From Fumia sp045615345 (GTDB lineage: Bacteria > Bacillota > Clostridia > Oscillospirales > Ruminococcaceae): DNA of 64,000 nucleotides. Shown here piece by piece: positions 41,072 to 49,824 of the stretch. The DNA lies in NCBI GenBank assembly GCA_045615345.1, contig JAZLER010000009.1, positions 1 to 64,000 of the forward strand. Reading direction: 5' to 3'. The notes below the pieces were generated by a model that made no database searches, was not told the DNA's origin, and was given only the letters and a program-made list of their open reading frames with translations. Position 1 is the first letter of the stretch; each line of letters opens with the position of its first letter. The position numbers and the translations under genes were made by a program.

Positions 41072-41791
41072 ATGACAAATTCAAAAAAAATGCTGAAAAT
41101 GATTACACTTTCAATGCTTATCGCACTTGGTGTGGTAATATCCCCGATACTCAGGGTAGAGGGAATGTGCCCGATGGCACATTTTATAAATATTGTATGC
41201 TCTGTTTTGCTGGGACCATGGTATTCGCTTTTGTGCGCCACACTCATAGGTATTATCCGTATGACTATAATGGGTATACCACCACTTGCCTTGACGGGAG
41301 CAATATTCGGAGCATTTTTGTCAGGCGTATTTTACAGGATATCAAAAGGCAAAATTATTTTTGCGGTACTTGGTGAGATTATCGGAACAGGTATTATTGG
41401 TGCTGTTGTGTCATACCCTGTTATGAATTTTATCTGGGGGAAGGAAGGCTTAAGCTGGTTTTTTTATGTTCCGTCATTTATATGTGGAACGCTTATAGGC
41501 GGTAGTATTGCGTATGTGTTTTTGCGTAAATTTGCCGATAACAGTATGCTTTGCAAGATACAGAATATGCTCGCTTCAAAGAGTTATCAGGATAAGAACA
41601 GTCTGCTTTCAAATACACTCGTTATTGCAGCGTTTGGCGGTATATTTTTTGTTGTGATTGAAATCTCTGCGGATATATTTAAAATCACCTCACCCGTATT
41701 TGACATTTTATCGTATGCTGCTCTTTTAATCTGTATAGTTTCAGCAATTGTATACTATGTTTTCAAAAGGGTGAAAAGTGATGAAAGATAA
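41072..41791 (+). CDS. thiW: ThiW, thiazole-specific ECF transporter S component
   Basis: A 239-aa membrane protein with about six hydrophobic segments matching ThiW, the substrate-binding subunit for uptake of the thiamine thiazole precursor. VISPILRVEGMCPMAHFINIVCSVLLGPWYSLL is the family hallmark region (cited in part: RVEGMCPMAH). A C-terminal extension of ~70 residues adds two more helices. The ATG at 41072 is preferred, with TGAGGA upstream; a longer frame runs back through the RNA element. First gene of the salvage operon; the ECF energising module is not in this window. Confidence 0.9.
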   Translation: MTNSKKMLKMITLSMLIALGVVISPILRVEGMCPMAHFINIVCSVLLGPWYSLLCATLIGIIRMTIMGIPPLALTGAIFGAFLSGVFYRISKGKIIFAVLGEIIGTGIIGAVVSYPVMNFIWGKEGLSWFFYVPSFICGTLIGGSIAYVFLRKFADNSMLCKIQNMLASKSYQDKNSLLSNTLVIAAFGGIFFVVIEISADIFKITSPVFDILSYAALLICIVSAIVYYVFKRVKSDER

Positions 41792-42581
41792 AATTTGCGA
41801 TATACGGGATAATGTTAAAATAAAAAGTCCCCTTATTCATTGCATAACAAACCCGATATCGATAAATCAGTGTGCCAACACAATACTTTCTGTCGGGGCA
41901 AAACCCATTATGGCGGAACATCCAAAGGAAGTTTGTGAAATTACCGATACTGCGGATGCGTTGATGCTGAACATTGGCAACATTACAGATGCAAGAATGG
42001 AATCTATGATACTTTCGTTGAGCAAGGCAAAAGAAATAGGTATTCCTGTTTTAATTGATGTTGTCGGTATAGCCTGTTCAAAATTAAGGCGCGAGTATGT
42101 TTCAAATTTGCTGAAAATAGCGGTACCGTCTGTAATAAAAGGAAATTATTCGGAAATTATGGCTTTGTATAATGAAGAATATTCTTCTGTCGGAGTAGAT
42201 GCCCAAAGTTCGCTTGATGTATCTGATATTGCGAAAATACCAAAGGAGCTTGCTATGAAATATCAAGCGGTTATTCTGGCTACAGGACCTGCAGATATTA
42301 TTTCTGACGGGGAGAAAACTCTATATGTTAAAAACGGAACACCACAGCTTGCTTCTGTTACAGGAACGGGGTGTATGCTGGGGGCTTTGTGCTCTGCTTT
42401 TATGACCTCTGCAAAGGCGATGGATGCGGCAGTATCAGCCTCTGTTTATTTTGGAATCTGTGGTGAGCTTGCAAAAACGGATATCGGAAATGGGAGTTTT
42501 ATGGTAAATTTACTGGACAGACTCTCAACATTGAGAAATGAAGAAATATCAGAATATCTGAAGATGGAGGAAAAACGGTGA
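41781..42581 (+). CDS. thiM: Hydroxyethylthiazole kinase
   Basis: A 266-aa ribokinase-fold enzyme phosphorylating hydroxyethylthiazole imported by ThiW. SPLIHCITNPISINQCANTILSVGAKPIMAEH is the ThiM start region (key part HCITNPISINQCAN), and VTGTGCMLGALCSAF holds the catalytic Cys/anion hole. It overlaps thiW by 11 nt. AAAGGGTG lies upstream of the ATG. Confidence 0.95.
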   Translation: MKDKICDIRDNVKIKSPLIHCITNPISINQCANTILSVGAKPIMAEHPKEVCEITDTADALMLNIGNITDARMESMILSLSKAKEIGIPVLIDVVGIACSKLRREYVSNLLKIAVPSVIKGNYSEIMALYNEEYSSVGVDAQSSLDVSDIAKIPKELAMKYQAVILATGPADIISDGEKTLYVKNGTPQLASVTGTGCMLGALCSAFMTSAKAMDAAVSASVYFGICGELAKTDIGNGSFMVNLLDRLSTLRNEEISEYLKMEEKR

Positions 42582-43225
42582 AAGAATTAAATACAACTTT
42601 ATATCTTATAACCGACAGTACGGGTTTTACCGAATCGGAGTTTCTTTTTTGTATAGAGGGAGCATTAAAAGGAGGAGTAACAATCCTTCAGCTTCGTGAG
42701 AAAGAAAAAAGCACAAGGGAATATATTGAACTTGCTAAGAAAGTACATTGCCTGACACAAAAATATAATGTTCCGCTTATTATTGACGACAGAGTGGATG
42801 TAGCTCTTGCTGTCAATGCAGAGGGGGTTCACATAGGACAGGACGATATGCCCGTTGATATGGCGAGAAAACTTATGGGGAACGATAAAATTATCGGGGC
42901 AACCGCCAAAACAGTTGAACGGGCTAAGGATGCTTACAAACAGGGGGCAGACTATCTTGGAGTTGGGGCAATTTATCCCACGACAACAAAGGTGAAGACT
43001 ATGCTGACCTCTGTGGATACCTTGAACAAGATTTGTAATGCTGTTCCGATACCTGCTAATGCTATTGGAGGATTACATAAAGATAATATTGATGTTCTTC
43101 AAGGAATACCAATTGCCGGAATTTGTGTTGTATCTGCAATTATGAAATCCGAAACCCCTGAAGATACTGCTGCTGAACTTATTGAAAGAATAAAGGAACT
43201 TAAAGGTGACTCTTATGATAGTTGA
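42578..43225 (+). CDS. thiE: Thiamine-phosphate synthase
   Basis: A 215-aa TIM-barrel enzyme joining HMP-PP and thiazole phosphate into thiamine phosphate. VTILQLREKEKSTREYIE, LIIDDRVDVALAVNAEGVHIGQDDMP and GVGAIYPTTTK are conserved pyrophosphate and thiazole-binding segments. The start is GTG, overlapping the thiM stop by 4 nt, with GGAGG upstream. Confidence 0.96.
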   Translation: MKELNTTLYLITDSTGFTESEFLFCIEGALKGGVTILQLREKEKSTREYIELAKKVHCLTQKYNVPLIIDDRVDVALAVNAEGVHIGQDDMPVDMARKLMGNDKIIGATAKTVERAKDAYKQGADYLGVGAIYPTTTKVKTMLTSVDTLNKICNAVPIPANAIGGLHKDNIDVLQGIPIAGICVVSAIMKSETPEDTAAELIERIKELKGDSYDS

Positions 43226-44015
43226 CAAAATGAAAACAGTACTGACTATTGCGGGTAGTGATTCAAGCGGTGGTGCAGGTATTCAGGCTGATATCAAAAC
43301 AATTACAATGAATGGCGTTTACGCTATGAGTGCAATTACAGCCTTAACTGCGCAGAACACAATGGGGATAAAAGGAATTTCAGAAACAACTCCTGATTTT
43401 CTGGAAAAAGAGATTGATGCAGTGTTTGAAGATATTTTTCCCGACAGTGTAAAAACAGGAATGGTTTCTTCGGGTGAGCTGATAGATGTAATAGCAGAAA
43501 GGTTAAGATTTTATGGTGCCAAAAATATCGTTGTGGACCCTGTGATGGTTGCAACAAGTGGTTCTTCACTTATAAAGAAAAATGCGATAAATGCATTGGT
43601 TTCAAAGCTTTTGCCGATTGCAACTGTTGTAACTCCTAATATTCCCGAGGCTGAAGTCCTGTCAGATGTGAAAATTTACGGTAAGGAAGATATGATTAAA
43701 GCTGCAAAATGCATTACTGAAAAATATGATTGCAGTGTTTTGCTTAAAGGTGGTCACAGTATAAACGATGCAAATGACCTTTTATATCAAAAAGACAGGT
43801 TTATATGGTTTAAGGGCAAAAGAGTTTACAACCCGAATACACACGGAACAGGATGCACACTTTCAAGTGCAATTGCTTCAAATCTCGCAAAAGGGTATGA
43901 TCTTGAAAAATCGGTGAAAAATGCAAAAGAATATGTATCAGAAGCTCTTATGGCAGGGCTTGATTTAGGGAAGGGTTCAGGGCCACTCAATCATGCTTTT
44001 AAACTTATGAAATAA
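43215..44015 (+). CDS. thiD: Hydroxymethylpyrimidine/phosphomethylpyrimidine kinase
   Basis: A 266-aa ribokinase-family enzyme that phosphorylates HMP twice. TIAGSDSSGGAGIQADIKT is the substrate-binding N-terminus, VVDPVMVATSGSSL and NTHGTGCTLSSAIASNL the ATP/anion-hole motifs. The ATG at 43215 overlaps thiE and has AAAGGTGA 7 nt upstream; the ATG at 43230 lacks a ribosome binding site. It ends the thiazole/HMP salvage operon. Confidence 0.95.
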   Translation: MIVDKMKTVLTIAGSDSSGGAGIQADIKTITMNGVYAMSAITALTAQNTMGIKGISETTPDFLEKEIDAVFEDIFPDSVKTGMVSSGELIDVIAERLRFYGAKNIVVDPVMVATSGSSLIKKNAINALVSKLLPIATVVTPNIPEAEVLSDVKIYGKEDMIKAAKCITEKYDCSVLLKGGHSINDANDLLYQKDRFIWFKGKRVYNPNTHGTGCTLSSAIASNLAKGYDLEKSVKNAKEYVSEALMAGLDLGKGSGPLNHAFKLMK

Positions 44016-44033
44016 TGATTTCAGTACCGCAAC

Positions 44034-44062
44034 TTGCAAAAAACCACGAAATATGATATATT
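44034..44062 (+). promoter_or_regulatory. Promoter of the E2-like/phosphatase pair
   Basis: TTGCAA (44034-44039), 17-nt spacer, TATATT (44057-44062), 30 nt before the ATG at 44093. Confidence 0.68.
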
Positions 44063-44092
44063 AATAAAAAATGAATTTTTGAGGGTGGTTTT

Positions 44093-44959
44093 ATGAAGAA
44101 ATTCGGTGACAGACGAGATGCTTACCGTCTGCGCGATATGGACGGAATGCATTACTATATGACTTATCTTATGCCCAAAAGAACTGAGTCGGAAGTATAT
44201 ATAAATGAAAAAATTGATGTAACCGAGCTTTTGAAATATGTAGCTGAGAAAAATGCCACAGGCGAAAGAAAGGTTACTGTTTTCCACTGTGTACTTGCCG
44301 CTGTTGCAAGGACCATCAGGATGCGTCCTTTGATGAATAGATATATTTCGGGCAAGAGATATTATATGCGTAAAGAGATTTCCATGGGCTTCGTTGCAAA
44401 GAAACGCTTTACCGACCATGCTGAAGAAACACTTATGTTCTATAAACCTAAAGACCATGAGAATGTCTGCGCAATTACCGACTGGCTTACTCCCAAGGTT
44501 GTTGAGGCAAAAAGAGAAGATAAAGGCTCAGGTCCTGACGATATCTTAAATGTTATCAAATATTTCCCTAAGTTTTTGATGAATATTGTTATGGCGCTTC
44601 TCAGATTTCTTGATGCTCACGGCTGGATGCCGAGATTTATCACAGATGTTGACACCAACTACTGCACAGTTTTGCTTTCAAATTTAGGCAGTATCAAATG
44701 TAATGCGATTTATCACCATCTCAACAATATCGGCACAAACAGTATCGTTATGACAATCGGTGAAATTCATAAAGAAACTGCTGTTTCGGAAAACGGCGAA
44801 ATTGTGGTAAGAGATGTTATGAATTTGGGCGTTACTCTTGATGAAAGAATTGCTGACGGATTTTATTTTGCCCGTTCGTTGAAACTTATCAAGCACCTTT
44901 TTAAAAATCCCGAGCTTCTTGACAAGCCTCTGGGCGAAGAAATCGAGTTTGAGTTTTAA
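44093..44959 (+). CDS. E2/CAT-like acyltransferase homologue with altered catalytic motif
   Basis: A 288-aa protein of the chloramphenicol acetyltransferase/2-oxoacid dehydrogenase E2 catalytic-domain superfamily, without lipoyl or peripheral-binding domains. The region LGVTLDERIADGFYFARSL corresponds to the DHRxxDG motif of E2 enzymes, but the catalytic histidine is replaced by Glu251. It is therefore unlikely to be a standard acyltransferase. No oxoacid dehydrogenase genes are nearby. GAGGGTGG precedes the ATG. It is followed 12 nt later by a histidine-phosphatase gene. Function unknown. Confidence 0.72.
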   Translation: MKKFGDRRDAYRLRDMDGMHYYMTYLMPKRTESEVYINEKIDVTELLKYVAEKNATGERKVTVFHCVLAAVARTIRMRPLMNRYISGKRYYMRKEISMGFVAKKRFTDHAEETLMFYKPKDHENVCAITDWLTPKVVEAKREDKGSGPDDILNVIKYFPKFLMNIVMALLRFLDAHGWMPRFITDVDTNYCTVLLSNLGSIKCNAIYHHLNNIGTNSIVMTIGEIHKETAVSENGEIVVRDVMNLGVTLDERIADGFYFARSLKLIKHLFKNPELLDKPLGEEIEFEF

Positions 44960-44971
44960 AGGAAGATATTC

Positions 44972-45673
44972 ATGAAAATTCTTATTATAAGGCATGGCGA
45001 CCCCGATTATTCTATTGATTCCCTGACTGAAAAAGGCTGGAGGGAAGCTGATTTTTTAGCCGAGAGGCTTTCAAAGATGCAGATTGATGACTTTTATTGC
45101 TCACCTTTAGGCCGTGCAAAGGATACTGCAAAACCTACCCTCAAGCTTTTTAACAAGGAGATGGAAATTCTTGACTGGCTTCAGGAATTCAGGGGTAGGA
45201 TAATTTCTTCCGATACGGGAAAAGAAAGAATTTCCTGGGATTTAGCGCCCTCTGCATGGTGTAACGACAAAAAGTATTACGACATTGAAAAATGGTGTGA
45301 CACCGATATTATTTCAACCGGCAACGCGAAGGAAATATTTGAAGAAACCGCTAAAGGTGTTGACGAGCTTTTAAGCCGTTACGGCGTTGTGCGTGAAGGT
45401 ATGGCATATAAGGGTAAATCCGATAAAACTATTGCACTGTTTTGCCATTTCGCTCTTGGTATAACGGTGGTAGCCCATATCCTCGGGATTTCTCCTGTTG
45501 TTGCACAGAATAATTTCTTTTTAGCTCCCACATCTGTTACAACCCTTGTGACTGAAACCGATGAAGATGGTATTGCCCATTTCCGTGCTACGGGAATAGG
45601 GGATGTTTCCCACCTTTACAAGAATAATGAACCAATGTCGGAATCAGGGCTTTACCCTGAATTTGGAAAATAA
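44972..45673 (+). CDS. Histidine phosphatase superfamily protein
   Basis: A 233-aa phosphoglycerate-mutase-like phosphatase. The catalytic motif IIRHGDPDY (His8) is at the N-terminus, with SPLGRAKDTA as the second arginine motif and FCHFALGI as the second catalytic histidine. An insertion of ~70 residues between the last two (EFRGRIISSDTG and following) is longer than in PhoE/CobC types. Co-transcribed with the E2-like gene. Substrate unknown. Confidence 0.85.
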   Translation: MKILIIRHGDPDYSIDSLTEKGWREADFLAERLSKMQIDDFYCSPLGRAKDTAKPTLKLFNKEMEILDWLQEFRGRIISSDTGKERISWDLAPSAWCNDKKYYDIEKWCDTDIISTGNAKEIFEETAKGVDELLSRYGVVREGMAYKGKSDKTIALFCHFALGITVVAHILGISPVVAQNNFFLAPTSVTTLVTETDEDGIAHFRATGIGDVSHLYKNNEPMSESGLYPEFGK

Positions 45674-45674
45674 T

Positions 45675-45711
45675 AAAAGCACAGAGTTTTAAACTCTGTG
45701 CTTTTTGCTAT
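45675..45711. terminator. Bidirectional terminator
   Basis: AAAAGCACAGAGTTT / AAACTCTGTGCTTTT, between convergent phosphatase and GH43 genes. Confidence 0.9.
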
Positions 45712-46601
45712 TTTACTCTGATTACGCCGTTTTCTTCGATAACATCAAGGAAGAGTGCTCTCTCATCTGGGTATCTTTCAGGGTGGTGGATGCACATTTT
45801 ACGATTGCCTTCAAAATCATTAAAGAACATCGCGTGGCCACCGTTTTTATCGAAAACTTCCTTTTCGAGATGTTTCCATTCGCCTTTGATACCGTTTTCG
45901 GAAACAGCCGCTGCCACGATGTAGTTCATATCGGGAATGGGGGACCATGTGAGGAAAAGGTTGCCGTTTGAAAGCTTCTGGATAAAAGGCGCATCAGAAC
46001 CGTAACGGGTAACAGTTTCGCCTAAATACTCGTGAACGGCAGGTGCTTTTTTAGAGCATGGTGCTTCATCCGACTCAAAAAGCAGGAAAGGTTCGCCGAC
46101 TATCTCGCTTAAGTCTTTTGTGAGCTCGACAGCAGAAATTTTTCCTACATAACAGCCTTTATCACTCTCAAAGTTATCGGGCCAGTCGGAAGAATAAATC
46201 ATATAGGGCACACCGTTCTCAACATATAATGTGCCATCAATACAACTCTTATCAAGAGGTGTCTGGGGATTGTTTTTAAGAGCTTCAAAAGTACCATCAG
46301 GAGTATCGGAAACCAAAATCTGTGTGCCACGGAGTCCGTTTTTACCCTTGATGGAAATAAACATATAAAACTTTCCTTCATAAAGGTGAACTTCGGGTGC
46401 CCAGAGGTCAGTTTCAGCCCATGAATCGGGAGTAAGGGTGAAAATTACTTTACCTTCTTCCCATTCCTTTAAATCTTCACTGCAAAAAACATATAAGTTT
46501 TTGTCAGATTTATCTTCGTTTATCGTGCCGTACATATAATATGTGCCCTCGTGTGCAACAACATAAGGGTCGCGGATTCTCAAATTTTCTGTCTTGATCA
46601 T
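45708..46601 (-). CDS. GH43-family glycoside hydrolase
   Basis: A 297-aa five-bladed beta-propeller of the GH43 type (arabinosidases, xylosidases, galactosidases). The catalytic base Asp is in LRIRDPYVV (residue ~11), LWAPEVHLYEGKFYMF marks blade 2, and SCIDGTLYVENG the pKa-modulating Asp; the acid Glu is probably in the AVHEYLGE region. No signal peptide, so it is cytoplasmic. GAAAGGAG precedes the ATG. It is divergent from an MFS transporter, which may import its substrate. Confidence 0.87.
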   Translation of the reverse strand: MIKTENLRIRDPYVVAHEGTYYMYGTINEDKSDKNLYVFCSEDLKEWEEGKVIFTLTPDSWAETDLWAPEVHLYEGKFYMFISIKGKNGLRGTQILVSDTPDGTFEALKNNPQTPLDKSCIDGTLYVENGVPYMIYSSDWPDNFESDKGCYVGKISAVELTKDLSEIVGEPFLLFESDEAPCSKKAPAVHEYLGETVTRYGSDAPFIQKLSNGNLFLTWSPIPDMNYIVAAAVSENGIKGEWKHLEKEVFDKNGGHAMFFNDFEGNRKMCIHHPERYPDERALFLDVIEENGVIRVK

Positions 46602-46622
46602 AATATCATTCTCCTTTCCTCA

Positions 46623-46651
46623 ATTGTATAATAAAAATGTTTTAAAGTCAA
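46623..46651 (-). promoter_or_regulatory. Promoter of GH43 gene
   Basis: On the - strand: TTGACT (46646-46651), 17-nt spacer, TACAAT (46623-46628). Confidence 0.8.
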
Positions 46652-46659
46652 TAAACTTA

Positions 46660-46688
46660 TTGATTTTAATGTCGGATTTTGGTAAAAT
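46660..46688 (+). promoter_or_regulatory. Promoter of MFS transporter
   Basis: TTGATT (46660-46665), 17-nt spacer, TAAAAT (46683-46688). Its -35 is 8 nt from that of the divergent GH43 promoter. Confidence 0.7.
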
Positions 46689-46706
46689 CAAGTCAGGTGA
46701 TTAAAT

Positions 46707-47930
46707 ATGCAGAAATCTTATGAAAAAGTAAAATACGGATGTTATTTTGTCGGAATATCAATGGCGATAATTGCAAACTTTCCACCTCTTTTATTTATGA
46801 CATTCCGTTCACTTTACGGTATATCCTATTCTCAGATAGGACTTCTTGTTGTTATAAACTTTGTAACACAGCTTTCGATTGACCTTATATTTTCGTTCTT
46901 TTCCCATAAATTCAATATCCCGAAAACAGTGAAAATCACTCCTGCCTTAGCAATAGTGGGGCTTATTATATATGCAGTGAGTCCGTTTGTGATGAAAAAT
47001 GTTTATGTAGGACTTTTGGCAGGCACTGTTATTTTCTCGGCATCAGGCGGACTTGCTGAGGTGCTTATGAGTCCCGTGATTGCTGAAATTCCGTCGGACA
47101 ATCCCGAAAGGGAGATGAGTAAGCTTCATTCAATGTATGCATGGGGAGTAGTGGGCGTTGTTTTTGTTTCAACAGCGTATATCCTTATTTTCGGTGCTGA
47201 AAACTGGCAGCACCTCACTTTTGTAATGCTCATAATTCCTTTACTCGCTGTAATTTTTCTTGCAAAATCAGAAATACCCGATATAAAAACGCCGGAGAAG
47301 GTGTCAGGACTTAAAACTTTCCTTAAAAACAAAACGTTGTGGCTTTGCGTTTTTGCAATATTTTTAGGTGGCGCTTCAGAATGTACAATGGCACAATGGT
47401 GCTCAGGATACCTTGAAAAAGCGCTTTTAATCCCGAAATTCTACGGCGATATTTTTGGTGTGGCACTTTTTTCTGTTATGCTTGGACTTGGCCGTTCGCT
47501 TTATGCTAAATACGGACAGAATATAGGAAAAGTTCTTATACTCGGTGCGGTGGGTGCATCGGGTTGCTACCTGACTGCTGCTTTGTTTAGTAACCCTTTC
47601 ACAGGGCTTTTAGCGTGTGCGTTTACGGGGTTTTGTGTTTCGATGATGTGGCCCGGAAGTTTGCTTGTGGCTTCAGACAAATTCTCGTCAAGCGGAGTTT
47701 TCATCTACGCCATAATGGCGTCAGGTGGGGACTTAGGCGCTTCTGTCGGTTCTCAGTTTGTAGGAGTTATAACCGATATTGTAATCGAAAATGAAAAATT
47801 CTCTGCCGTGGCAGAGAATCTTTTGCTCACACCGGAGCAGCTTGGAATGAAACTCGGTATGCTTGTCGGAGCAATATTCCCGTTTGTTGCAATATTTGTT
47901 TTCCGCCGTATGAAGAAATTAAAAGGTTAG
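46707..47930 (+). CDS. MFS transporter, probably sugar-related
   Basis: A 407-aa major facilitator with about 12 hydrophobic segments (YFVGISMAIIANFPPLLFM at the start; C-terminal VGAIFPFVAIFVFRRMKKLKG). The EIPSDNPEREMSKLHSMYAWG loop resembles the FucP/sugar:H+ symporter-like branch, in which conserved acidic residues couple transport to protons. AGGTG precedes the ATG. It is divergent from a GH43 glycosidase and convergent with an AraC regulator, overlapping the latter by 4 nt. Substrate unknown. Confidence 0.83.
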   Translation: MQKSYEKVKYGCYFVGISMAIIANFPPLLFMTFRSLYGISYSQIGLLVVINFVTQLSIDLIFSFFSHKFNIPKTVKITPALAIVGLIIYAVSPFVMKNVYVGLLAGTVIFSASGGLAEVLMSPVIAEIPSDNPEREMSKLHSMYAWGVVGVVFVSTAYILIFGAENWQHLTFVMLIIPLLAVIFLAKSEIPDIKTPEKVSGLKTFLKNKTLWLCVFAIFLGGASECTMAQWCSGYLEKALLIPKFYGDIFGVALFSVMLGLGRSLYAKYGQNIGKVLILGAVGASGCYLTAALFSNPFTGLLACAFTGFCVSMMWPGSLLVASDKFSSSGVFIYAIMASGGDLGASVGSQFVGVITDIVIENEKFSAVAENLLLTPEQLGMKLGMLVGAIFPFVAIFVFRRMKKLKG

Positions 47931-48766
47931 GCGTTATTGCGCAATTCCTTTTTGTACTGGAAGGGTGTAAGCCCTGTGATTTTTTTAAAGTAGCTTGAGA
48001 AATATGTATAGTTGTTAAAACCTACCTGCAAAGCAATCTCGGAAAAAGAAAGCTTGGAGTTCAAGATAAGACGCTTTGCTTCGTTTATCCTGATATTTAA
48101 AATATAGTTATGCATTGTTGTACCGGTGTGGTTCATAAATAATTTATTCAGGTGAAATTCGTGATAGCCTGCAATTTCAGCAAGCTCCCTGTTTGTGATT
48201 TCATTTTGGTAATTTTCGTGAATATATGCGATGACTTCATTTATCGTTGATGATTTGTTGAGGTCATTACGGTGAACTAAAATGAGAATTTCTTTTAACT
48301 TTGCATTGCATACATCCCTGAAGAAAATTTTATGCTCCAAAAATTCGGAAAGGATGCTTTTTAGTTTTCTGTGAAGATATGATGCGTTGGAAACAACGGA
48401 ATAACTGCTTAAAATCTCGCTGTCTTCAACCCTGTCAAAGAAAACAGGCATCGATTTTATCTTTTCTGAATCTATATCAATCGGCATAAAGTCAGTGATA
48501 ATATCGTTATGGTTTTGTGTAAGGTCGAAGTTTAAAGAAATCATTGTGAGCGGTTGTTTTGCCTTAAGACTGTAAACTGTGCCGCCACAGGCATAAAAGA
48601 ATGAGTCGGGGTAAAGTTTAAAGGTCTGACTATTTATTTCTATTTCACCTTCACCGCTTACTACATACATAAGTCGGCAGTCGGTGCACTTTACTTTTCT
48701 TTCTTTTAATGAGAAGGTAATTGTTTCTGCAAAACGAATATGAGGATTTATATTACACATTTTCAT
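47927..48766 (-). CDS. AraC-family regulator
   Basis: A 279-aa regulator with an N-terminal cupin (CRLMYVVSGEGEIEINSQTFKLYPDSFFY, ~30-60) and C-terminal AraC helix-turn-helix motifs (ITNRELAEIAGYHEFHLNKLF and LSFSEIALQVGFNNYTYFSSYF). The ATG at 48766 is chosen because GGAGG lies 8 nt upstream; the longer frame adds 13 unconserved residues. It is divergent from the Fe-S/glycosidase operon starting at 48883 and so is its likely regulator. Confidence 0.88.
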   Translation of the reverse strand: MKMCNINPHIRFAETITFSLKERKVKCTDCRLMYVVSGEGEIEINSQTFKLYPDSFFYACGGTVYSLKAKQPLTMISLNFDLTQNHNDIITDFMPIDIDSEKIKSMPVFFDRVEDSEILSSYSVVSNASYLHRKLKSILSEFLEHKIFFRDVCNAKLKEILILVHRNDLNKSSTINEVIAYIHENYQNEITNRELAEIAGYHEFHLNKLFMNHTGTTMHNYILNIRINEAKRLILNSKLSFSEIALQVGFNNYTYFSSYFKKITGLTPFQYKKELRNNA

Positions 48767-48882
48767 AAAAATTTCCTCCAAAATCTTTGTTTTGTTAAAA
48801 AACAAGTTTGTTTTCTTTATTTATAATAGCGTAAAATTATGATAAAATCAAGATAGTATTGAAATAAAAAGAGGTGAGTTTT

Positions 48883-49824
48883 TTGAAATTTTCGGTAGGA
48901 CTTCAGTACAGAGAGGATTTTCTTGACTGTATAATTAAGAATAAAGACCATATCGAAGAGGTCTATTTTTCGTGGGGAGATTTCCCAAACGGCAGAAGCA
49001 GTCAGATACAGAGTGAAGATTATACACCCTGGGAACTTCAGCAAAGACAGATAGAATTTCTAAAAGTGATTTCTGAAAATTCTATAAAACTCAATCTGCT
49101 TTTTAATGGAAATTGTTATGGAAAAGACAGCCAGTCAAGAGCTTTTTTTGAAAAGATAGGAATGACTGTTGATTACATAGATACACATTTTTCTCTTGAT
49201 TCTGTGACGACCACTTCACCTTTGATTGCAAAGTTTATAAAAAATAATTTTGATAATATAAAGGTAAGATCATCGGTTAATATGGAAATCGGTACGATTC
49301 AGGGTATGGACTACCTTTCTGAATATTTCGATGGCTACTATATGAAAAGAGAATATAACCGTGATTTTGCAAAAATTAAAGAATTGTCGGATTGGTGCAA
49401 AGCAAACGACAAAAAACTTTTTATGCTTGCAAACAGCGGATGCCTTAATCATTGTTCTGCTCATAACTTCCATGACAACTTGGTAGCTCACGAGCAGGAA
49501 ATTGCAAAAATGGACAACGCTTATAACTTTATGGGAATATGCAAAGAGTATCTTAAAGACGAGTCCCATCATATCTCGCTTATCCGTGATACAAACTTTA
49601 TCCGCCCTGAAGATATCAAGAAATACGAAGAATTTTTTGATGCAGTAAAACTTGCAACAAGAATTCACAAAAACCCGTCAATGGTGTTAAACAGTTATAT
49701 CCGTGAAAGTTACAGCGGAAACATTTTAGAAATACTGGAACCCGCACATAATATTTACCCCTATGTAGTTGAAAATGGTGACCCCTTAACGATAAAAAGA
49801 ATAGACAATTTGGGAGGTTTTTAG
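48883..49824 (+). CDS. Peptidase U32-like TIM-barrel protein
   Basis: A 313-aa protein I recognise only loosely. Its N-terminus (KFSVGLQYREDFLDCI) and the cysteine-containing segment LANSGCLNHCSAHNFHDN near residue 185 recall U32-peptidase-like barrels such as UbiU/UbiV, some of which hold an Fe-S cluster. The TTG at 48883 is preferred, with GAGGTGAG 4 nt upstream. It is the first gene of a tightly packed operon; the next gene starts right after its stop. An RNA-modification, oxygen-independent hydroxylation or sugar role is possible; none is supported directly. Confidence 0.55.
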   Translation: MKFSVGLQYREDFLDCIIKNKDHIEEVYFSWGDFPNGRSSQIQSEDYTPWELQQRQIEFLKVISENSIKLNLLFNGNCYGKDSQSRAFFEKIGMTVDYIDTHFSLDSVTTTSPLIAKFIKNNFDNIKVRSSVNMEIGTIQGMDYLSEYFDGYYMKREYNRDFAKIKELSDWCKANDKKLFMLANSGCLNHCSAHNFHDNLVAHEQEIAKMDNAYNFMGICKEYLKDESHHISLIRDTNFIRPEDIKKYEEFFDAVKLATRIHKNPSMVLNSYIRESYSGNILEILEPAHNIYPYVVENGDPLTIKRIDNLGGF

